Assembly: GCA_003485185.1 (NCBI GenBank)
Contig: DNAS01000170.1
Location: 1 to 28,191 of the forward strand
DNA length: 28,191 nucleotides
Reading direction: 5' to 3'
Source of the DNA: Phycisphaerales bacterium
Lineage (GTDB): Bacteria; Planctomycetota; Phycisphaerae; SM23-33
In this document: piece after piece, positions 23,672 through 28,191 of the stretch
Position numbering within the stretch: the stretch's first letter is position 1
Layout of the letters: the number at the start of each line of letters is the position of its first letter
Position numbers and translations under genes: made by a program
The notes under the pieces: model-generated
What the model was told of the DNA's origin: nothing
The model's database searches: none
The model's input: only the letters and a program-made list of their open reading frames with translations

Positions 23672-24406
23672 TCAGATGCCCGCCCCGTCACGCAGCTTCA
23701 GCGGGCGGGTATGAATGCCGCACTCCCCGCCGCACTTGCTCGTGCCGATCCAGCGTCCGGCCCGCTCGTTGGGGTCGGTGGTGATCCGCGTGCACGGCGA
23801 GCAGCCCAGCGACCGATAACCTTCCTCGTATAGCGGATTGACGTCCACCTTGTGCAGCGCCAGGTACTGCCAGACCTCGCGCTCGTACCACAACAGGATC
23901 GGGTTGAGTTTCAGGAGCCCCTCGTCCCGCTGTTCGATCTCGCGGAAGTCCACGCGCGTCCGGCCCTCGGTGCAGCGCAGGCCGGTCACCCAGCACCGGA
24001 CGCCCATCTCCTCGATTGCCCGGCGCGTCGGCTGGACCTTCAGGATCTCGCAGCAGCGATCCGGCGCCGTCTCGTAAAGGCGGTCGGGAATCGGCTCGTC
24101 GTTGTCGAAGACCTTCAGCTCGGGGTAGCGGGCGACCTCTTCGGCCATGAACCGCTTGGTCTCGGGCGGCTTGAACCGCGTGGTCACGATGAAGCCGCGG
24201 ATCTTCGGGCTGACTCGCTTGGCGAGGTGCCAGACCGCCACCGAGTCCTTCCCAAGGCTGTTGGCGACCACCAGCGAATCGCCGTACTCCCGCCATGCGT
24301 GGTCGATCAGCGCCAGCGACCGATCCACCTTTTGCTTGAAATTCAGGTTCTCCACCAACGACGCGATGTCGTCTTTCTGCACTTCTTCCAGAATGGTCTG
24401 GATCAT
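23672..24406 (-). CDS. cysH: Phosphoadenylyl/adenylyl-sulfate reductase (CysH), 4Fe-4S type
   Basis: A 244-residue enzyme that reduces APS (or PAPS) to sulfite with thioredoxin. The PP-loop is SLGKDS at 50-55. Cys118-Cys119 and Cys202-x2-Cys205 form the CC...CxxC set that binds a 4Fe-4S cluster, the hallmark of the APS-preferring type. Cys229 in ECGIH is the catalytic nucleophile, near the C terminus as usual. The rest is a standard length for bacterial CysH. The GAAGGAAGACC ribosome site supports the ATG at 24406. ATP sulfurylase, needed to make APS, is not in the window. It is 30 bp after the unknown 122-aa gene in the same run. Confidence 0.95.
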   Translation of the reverse strand: MIQTILEEVQKDDIASLVENLNFKQKVDRSLALIDHAWREYGDSLVVANSLGKDSVAVWHLAKRVSPKIRGFIVTTRFKPPETKRFMAEEVARYPELKVFDNDEPIPDRLYETAPDRCCEILKVQPTRRAIEEMGVRCWVTGLRCTEGRTRVDFREIEQRDEGLLKLNPILLWYEREVWQYLALHKVDVNPLYEEGYRSLGCSPCTRITTDPNERAGRWIGTSKCGGECGIHTRPLKLRDGAGI

Positions 24407-24436
24407 GTTCGGTCTTCCTTCGAGTCAAAGTCCTCG

Positions 24437-24805
24437 CTACGCGGCGGGCAGTGCCCGGGCGGGAGGCTCAAACGCGGTCTGGGGGGCGGCCACATGCGCG
24501 CCCGTCCGCTCGATCCGCTGAATCCAATGGGCAAGTCTCCGGTTTGCTTCTGCCAGGGCCGAACGGTGCAAGCTTTCGGCCGTGAAAGTCGGTACGCCGC
24601 CGCAGACGCTTTCGGCGACGACCAGTCTGTCGCCGAAGCGCCATATCGTTCTCGCCACCCACTGCGTCAGGAGGCCAAGATCATCGGCGAAAGTTTCCGT
24701 CCGCAGTTCGAGGAGGACGGAGTCGGGTCGCCGCTGCCGGGCGAAGTCCACGCAATCGTCCAGCGTGCGCGGACTGCCGCCCAAAAGGTATCGAATGCTT
24801 CTCAT
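24437..24805 (-). CDS. Unknown 122-aa protein of the sulfur cluster
   Basis: A 122-residue soluble protein with no signal or membrane segment. It reads MRSIRYLLGGSPRTLDDC, then VDFARQRRPDSVLLELRTETF, the helix DLGLLTQWVARTIWRFGD, a strand RLVVAESVCGGVPTFTAES and the helix ALAEANRRLAHWIQRIERTG. Two Cys (18 and 68) are present but no known motif. It lies 18 bp after the Rrf2 gene and 30 bp before cysH, so it belongs to the operon. I do not recognise the family. The alternating helix/strand order suggests a small alpha/beta fold. A regulatory or carrier role in sulfur assimilation is a guess from position. Confidence 0.75.
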   Translation of the reverse strand: MRSIRYLLGGSPRTLDDCVDFARQRRPDSVLLELRTETFADDLGLLTQWVARTIWRFGDRLVVAESVCGGVPTFTAESLHRSALAEANRRLAHWIQRIERTGAHVAAPQTAFEPPARALPAA

Positions 24806-24823
24806 GGGTTTGTCTCACGGGAT

Positions 24824-25273
24824 TCAGATGCAAAAGTTGACGGTTCGCCTTGCCGCGGCGGCCCGCTCCCGGTCGATCAGGTCCTGGAGCGAGGTCGAGT
24901 CGTATACCTCCTCGACGGCCGCCTGCGCACGTTCCCACAGCTCGATGAATGCGCAGTCCCCCAGCAGGGGACAGTCGCCGCCGCCCTGGCCGGCGAGGCA
25001 CTTCACCGGGGACAGGGGTCCCTCGAACAGGCGGATGATCTCGCCCACCGTCACCTCATACGGCGTCGAGGCCAGCAGGTATCCGCCCTGTACCCCGCGC
25101 CGGGACTCCACGTATCCGGCATGTTTCAATTGGGTGAGAATCTGCTCCAGGAACCGCGGGGGAATCGCCTGCGCCTCGGCGATCTGCGGGATGCTCAGCG
25201 GACCTTGGCTGTTGCGCTTGGCCAACTCGAACATCGCCCGCAGGCCATACTGACATTTCTGCGACAGGTTCAT
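24824..25273 (-). CDS. Rrf2-family regulator, IscR/CymR-like
   Basis: A 149-residue winged-helix regulator. The helix-turn-helix lies at about 26-60 (LSIPQIAEAQAIPPRFLEQI, then the wing RRGVQGGYLLA). Cys92, Cys101 and Cys107 form a three-cysteine set in the place where IscR binds its Fe-S cluster (IscR uses Cys92, Cys98 and Cys104), although the spacing of the first pair is wider here. Heading the sulfate-reduction cluster, it probably senses cysteine or Fe-S status and controls these genes, as CymR does in Firmicutes. A promoter and a perfect dyad lie directly upstream, so autoregulation is likely. Confidence 0.92.
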   Translation of the reverse strand: MNLSQKCQYGLRAMFELAKRNSQGPLSIPQIAEAQAIPPRFLEQILTQLKHAGYVESRRGVQGGYLLASTPYEVTVGEIIRLFEGPLSPVKCLAGQGGGDCPLLGDCAFIELWERAQAAVEEVYDSTSLQDLIDRERAAAARRTVNFCI

Positions 25274-25308
25274 CGTGGGCTCCTTAAATCCCTAGTGCAA
25301 CGATCGGG

Positions 25309-25337
25309 ATAATACGTTATTCGGATAGGCAGATCAA
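25309..25337 (-). promoter_or_regulatory. Promoter of the sulfur-assimilation cluster
   Basis: On the minus strand TTGATC (25337-25332) is followed after 17 bp by TATTAT (25314-25309). The -10 and spacing are near ideal and the region is AT-rich. Transcription would start about 30 nt before the Rrf2 start codon. A second possible -10, TATTAT at 25348-25343, exists with a weak -35 inside the dyad. Confidence 0.65.
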
Positions 25338-25348
25338 GTTAAATAATA

Positions 25349-25371
25349 CATAATTCCGATTGGGAATTATG
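25349..25371. promoter_or_regulatory. Candidate Rrf2 operator (9-5-9 dyad)
   Basis: CATAATTCC and GGAATTATG are perfect inverted 9-bp arms around GATTG. The 23-bp dyad lies 11 bp upstream of the main -35. Arms with ATTCC/GGAAT resemble the half-sites recalled for CymR-type Rrf2 regulators. If the second -10 at 25348-25343 is used, the dyad covers its spacer and -35 region. Confidence 0.6.
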
Positions 25372-25540
25372 AATTTGTGGTTTAATATTTGTAATATCCT
25401 GTCAATAAAAATGATACGAATCACTATGAGATTAAAAATTTTCTGAGTGGAGAGCGAAAACCACGGAAGTCGCGATTCCTGAAAAAGCACGGCGGAACGC
25501 AGGATGGGTCTCAAATGCGAGACGGGGCAGGACCAAACGC

Positions 25541-26512
25541 TCAGAGTTTGGCGAGTTCAAGGGCGAAGGTGCGGAATTCGCGGTCGAAGGCGTCCAGGTC
25601 GTCGGCGATGTAGGATCGGAACAGCGGCTCGGACACCAGGCGGTTGTAGAGTCTGCCGCCGTTGAGGGGTTCTCCGGTGTCATTGGGGAGGGCGAAGCGT
25701 CCCTTCTCGGCGTCGCGGATCAGGCGATGCATGCTGGCCCGGTAGTCCGGGCGCGAGCGCAGGAACTGCACGAGCGCCCACAGTTGCCCGTAGTAGCCCA
25801 CGCTGCGATACGGATTGCGGGCGATGGCGTCGCCGGCGTCCATCGGCAGAAGTTCCTTCACCGGAATCCACTCCCGACGGCCGATCATCTTCCGTAAATC
25901 GGCGAAGCGGGCACGGTTGGCGTCGGGGGTGAACCGGACGGCGTTTCCGTAGAGGTCGAAGCCCTCTGCCGTCGTGCACAGGCCCTCCTCCAGCCACATC
26001 GGCAGGCGGCTGCGGAGGCGATGGTGGAGGAACTGGTGCAGTCCCTCGTGCGCGGCGACGGAGAGGGACGCCTGTCGCCCGATGTCCCAGAACACGCCTA
26101 CGCCGCGATAGCAGTATCCGCCCGCCTGGATGCCCAGATACAACTCGACGTGCTCCTTGACGACATGGCGGGTGAGGGCAGCCCATTCCTCCCGCGTACC
26201 GAGCATGTAGATGGTCATGGGCTCCGACGTCGGCACATCGTCCAAGCCGGTCATCGCCAGGTAGTTGTTCCGGGCCGCCTCCATGAACGCGGAGAGGTTC
26301 CGTCCCAGCATGCGGTCGGTCGCGGTGGAGTAGACGCGATAGTGGGCACTGGTCAGCTCCACGCCAGCCGCATAAGGCGTCTGCCAGGTCGCGCTGCGGA
26401 CCTGGGTTTCCAGGGGCACAGCCGTCGGGGAAGGAGGCGGCGCGGCGCAGCCGGCGAGAAGACAGGCGACCACGGGCAGCAGGATTCGGCTCGCAAAGGG
26501 CATAATGCTCAT
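25541..26512 (-). CDS. Zincin-like lipoprotein with HEGLH motif
   Basis: A 323-residue lipoprotein. The signal sequence RILLPVVACLLAGC has a good lipobox with Cys22. Near residue 155 the HExxH metal site reads HEGLHQ (His155, Glu156, His159), and LPMWLEEG sixteen residues later offers Glu176 as third ligand, the layout of gluzincin peptidases of the MA-like kind. This architecture is shared with DUF1570-type proteins, which are frequent in planctomycetes. The catalytic role is likely intact, the substrate unknown; it should act at the outer side of the cell membrane or in the periplasm. The start could be ATG 26512 or the ATG three codons later. Confidence 0.82.
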   Translation of the reverse strand: MSIMPFASRILLPVVACLLAGCAAPPPSPTAVPLETQVRSATWQTPYAAGVELTSAHYRVYSTATDRMLGRNLSAFMEAARNNYLAMTGLDDVPTSEPMTIYMLGTREEWAALTRHVVKEHVELYLGIQAGGYCYRGVGVFWDIGRQASLSVAAHEGLHQFLHHRLRSRLPMWLEEGLCTTAEGFDLYGNAVRFTPDANRARFADLRKMIGRREWIPVKELLPMDAGDAIARNPYRSVGYYGQLWALVQFLRSRPDYRASMHRLIRDAEKGRFALPNDTGEPLNGGRLYNRLVSEPLFRSYIADDLDAFDREFRTFALELAKL

Positions 26513-26612
26513 ACTACGGGATTATCGGCCATTGGCGGAGACGAATCTCGCGCCGGAAGCGGGGAAAATCCACTGGCGACGGTAGCGGCGCGGAGCATAC
26601 AATCCATCTTTT

Positions 26613-26646
26613 GACGCGCCGGGGGCATTCGCCGGGCCGGCGCGTC
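26613..26646 (+). promoter_or_regulatory. Hairpin before the last gene
   Basis: GACGCGCCGG (26613-26622) and CCGGCGCGTC (26637-26646) are perfect 10-bp arms around 14 nt. It lies 31 bp before the start of the plus-strand gene, in the 165-bp divergent gap. It may be a 5'-UTR hairpin or shared regulatory dyad. Confidence 0.45.
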
Positions 26647-26677
26647 CCATGTCGCCAGCTACAGGGAGATGATGGAC

Positions 26678-28191
26678 ATGAAGCTTCGCACGATTATTCT
26701 CGCGTGGGCCGTCCTTGCTGCTGCGACCCAAGTCTTGGCTGAGCAGCCCCTTACTGACAAGCTGCCCGCCAAGACCCTCGCCTACGTCGGCTGGTCAGGC
26801 CGGAGCCTGGTCTTGGACGGCTCGCTGGCGGGGCAGATGCTCATCAAGGAACCTGCCGTGGGGCGCATCCTTGCCGGGGTGCGGGAGCTTCTCGTGAAGG
26901 ACATCGACGGCGAGTCGGACCGCAAGGCGTTCGACGCCGCCTGGGCGGTGGCGGGCATCGCCTGGCAGAAACCGATCGCGCTGGCCGTCACCGACGTGCG
27001 CGCCGACAAGGGCCCGCCCATGCCGCGGATCGCGCTGCTGATCGACCTGGGCGCCGATCGCGCGGAATTCGCCGCCAAGCTGGACGCCTTGCTGACCGAG
27101 CTGGCCGCGAAGCTGGGCGAGGGCGCCGAGACCCGCAGAACCGTCGGCACGGTCGAAGCGCGCTCCTTCCGCCTGGACGAGTCCGCCACAATCACCCTGG
27201 GGTACCTGGGCGAAACGTTCTTCGCGACGTTCGGGGACGGGCTGGCTGAGGAACTGGTCCAACTCAAGCCGGACGCCTCGCTGCGGGCGAACAAGGCGTT
27301 CGCAGCCGCCATGCAGGAAGTCGACGGGGAAAATGAGCAGCTTTCGTATTACGTGAACGTCGAATCGCTCAAGGCAAAGCTGCTTCCGCCCCTTCCGCCC
27401 GGGGAACCCGCCACCAGCGGACCGCGCGGACCGGAGCCCGACCCCCGGATGGTTCTGGACGCCCTGGGCGTGGGCAGGCTGTCCGCCATCGCCGGCAGCG
27501 TGCGGATCGTCGATCGCGGAATGTATTCGCACACCCGGCTCTTCTCCCCGGGCCCGCACCAGGGCCTGCTGATGCTGCTGACGGGCGGAACCCTCAACGA
27601 CGCCGACCTGTCCGACGTGCCCGCCGACGCGGACTTTGCCCTGGCCTGCAAGCTTTCCCCCTCGGCGGCGCTGGCGGAAATCCGCCGCATCGTCCGGCAG
27701 GTGGAGCCCGAGGCGGAGAAGGAACTGGACGAAGCCCTCGCCCAAGCCGACAAGGCCATCGGCGCCTCGCTGGAAAAGGACCTGCTCGCCTCGTTGTCCG
27801 ACACGTGGGTCGTCAGCAGCGCCGCCAGCCAAGGCGGGTTCTTCACCGGCACGATGCTGACCGTTTCCGTCAAGGATGCCGACAAGCTGAACAAGGCCTT
27901 AGCTGCCATCGAATCCGCCGTCGTTGCCGCCCAGCCGAACGGCGTCAAGGCGCTGACCGTCAAGGCGGGGCGCGCCGACGTCCGCTATCTCGCCGTGACG
28001 GTGGAAAAATTCCCGCTGCCCGTGGCGCCCGCCTGGTGCGTCCACAAGGACAAGCTCCACGTGGCGCTCTGGCCGCAGGTGATCGTCTCGGCCGTCGAAA
28101 ACGCCGGGCGCAATCCGCTGGTCAAGAGCGAAGCCTTCGCAGCCGTCCGCCAGAAAGTCTCCGCCAAGGGCTCGATGCTCTGCTACGTCAT
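26678..28191 (+). CDS. Secreted protein of unknown function, 3' end cut by the window
   Basis: An open frame of at least 504 codons that continues beyond the window. The signal peptide is MKLRTIILAWAVLAAATQVLA, likely cut before EQPL. The start at 26678 is nine nt from the AGGGAG site; ATGs at 26669 and 26672 are also in frame. The mature part has repeated alpha/beta segments (TLAYVGWSGRSLV, PRIALLIDLGADRAEFAAKL, ITLGYLGETFFATFGDGLAE, TGTMLTVSVKDADKLNKAL), which look like two related halves each with strand-helix-strand units. This style resembles DUF3352-like secreted proteins of planctomycetes but I cannot assign it. No catalytic motif was seen. It is divergent from the zincin lipoprotein. 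Confidence 0.85.
   Translation, partial: MKLRTIILAWAVLAAATQVLAEQPLTDKLPAKTLAYVGWSGRSLVLDGSLAGQMLIKEPAVGRILAGVRELLVKDIDGESDRKAFDAAWAVAGIAWQKPIALAVTDVRADKGPPMPRIALLIDLGADRAEFAAKLDALLTELAAKLGEGAETRRTVGTVEARSFRLDESATITLGYLGETFFATFGDGLAEELVQLKPDASLRANKAFAAAMQEVDGENEQLSYYVNVESLKAKLLPPLPPGEPATSGPRGPEPDPRMVLDALGVGRLSAIAGSVRIVDRGMYSHTRLFSPGPHQGLLMLLTGGTLNDADLSDVPADADFALACKLSPSAALAEIRRIVRQVEPEAEKELDEALAQADKAIGASLEKDLLASLSDTWVVSSAASQGGFFTGTMLTVSVKDADKLNKALAAIESAVVAAQPNGVKALTVKAGRADVRYLAVTVEKFPLPVAPAWCVHKDKLHVALWPQVIVSAVENAGRNPLVKSEAFAAVRQKVSAKGSMLCYV

Noticed and set aside
25400..25405. TTGACA on the minus strand as a second promoter of the sulfur cluster
   Set aside because: The -35 hexamer is perfect, but no acceptable -10 lies 15-19 bp downstream.

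Overview
The window is GC-rich bacterial chromosome (28,191 bp) with dense coding, frequent GTG and TTG starts and no rRNA, tRNA or CRISPR that I could recognise. It probably comes from a planctomycete, perhaps a Phycisphaerae-like lineage. The grounds are an infB-ylxP-rbfA core, a Thr/Pro/Ala/Gln linker of the TRPATAPATQ type in a huge TPR lipoprotein, a zincin-like lipoprotein of a kind common in that phylum, and many secreted proteins without recognisable relatives. This assignment is inference from style, not from a marker search.

Layout. Positions 1-2257 hold an AT-richer orphan gene with a HEPN-like R-x4-H motif, a HAD phosphatase on the minus strand, a 49-bp MITE-like element, and a STAS-domain gene followed by an 80-aa orphan. 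Positions 2279-5964 are minus strand: a SlyX-like coiled coil, an MltA-type lytic transglycosylase with a visible promoter, an 80-bp imperfect palindrome, seryl-tRNA synthetase and a GNAT acetyltransferase. Positions 5965-6697 have no gene but contain a strong sigma-70-type promoter, a highly structured leader of roughly 420 nt and an intrinsic terminator just before nusA.

From 6698 to 20906 every gene is on the plus strand: nusA, infB, ylxP, rbfA, a degenerate HhH-GPD protein with a histone H1-like tail, hisG, the 1196-aa TPR lipoprotein, yebC, an ECF sigma factor with a putative membrane anti-sigma protein and a secreted helical protein, and a plant/cyanobacterial-type ispH. The first part is a translation and transcription operon (elongation control, initiation factor, ribosome maturation). 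The ECF trio looks like an envelope-signalling module.

From 25273 down to 20925 on the minus strand lies a sulfur-assimilation cluster: an Rrf2-family regulator with three cysteines, an unknown 122-aa protein, an APS/PAPS reductase, a DUF2061 membrane protein, a sirohaem sulfite/nitrite reductase and a TauE/SafE exporter. It reduces activated sulfate to sulfite and then sulfide, with a possible export valve. An AT-rich upstream region carries a good promoter and a perfect 9-5-9 dyad that looks like an Rrf2 operator. The window ends with a zincin-like lipoprotein (minus) and a secreted protein of unknown function (plus) cut by the window edge.

I saw no clearly new large system. The best candidates for something undescribed are the nusA leader RNA, the H1-tailed HhH-GPD protein, the unknown gene and operator in the sulfur cluster, and the ECF trio.
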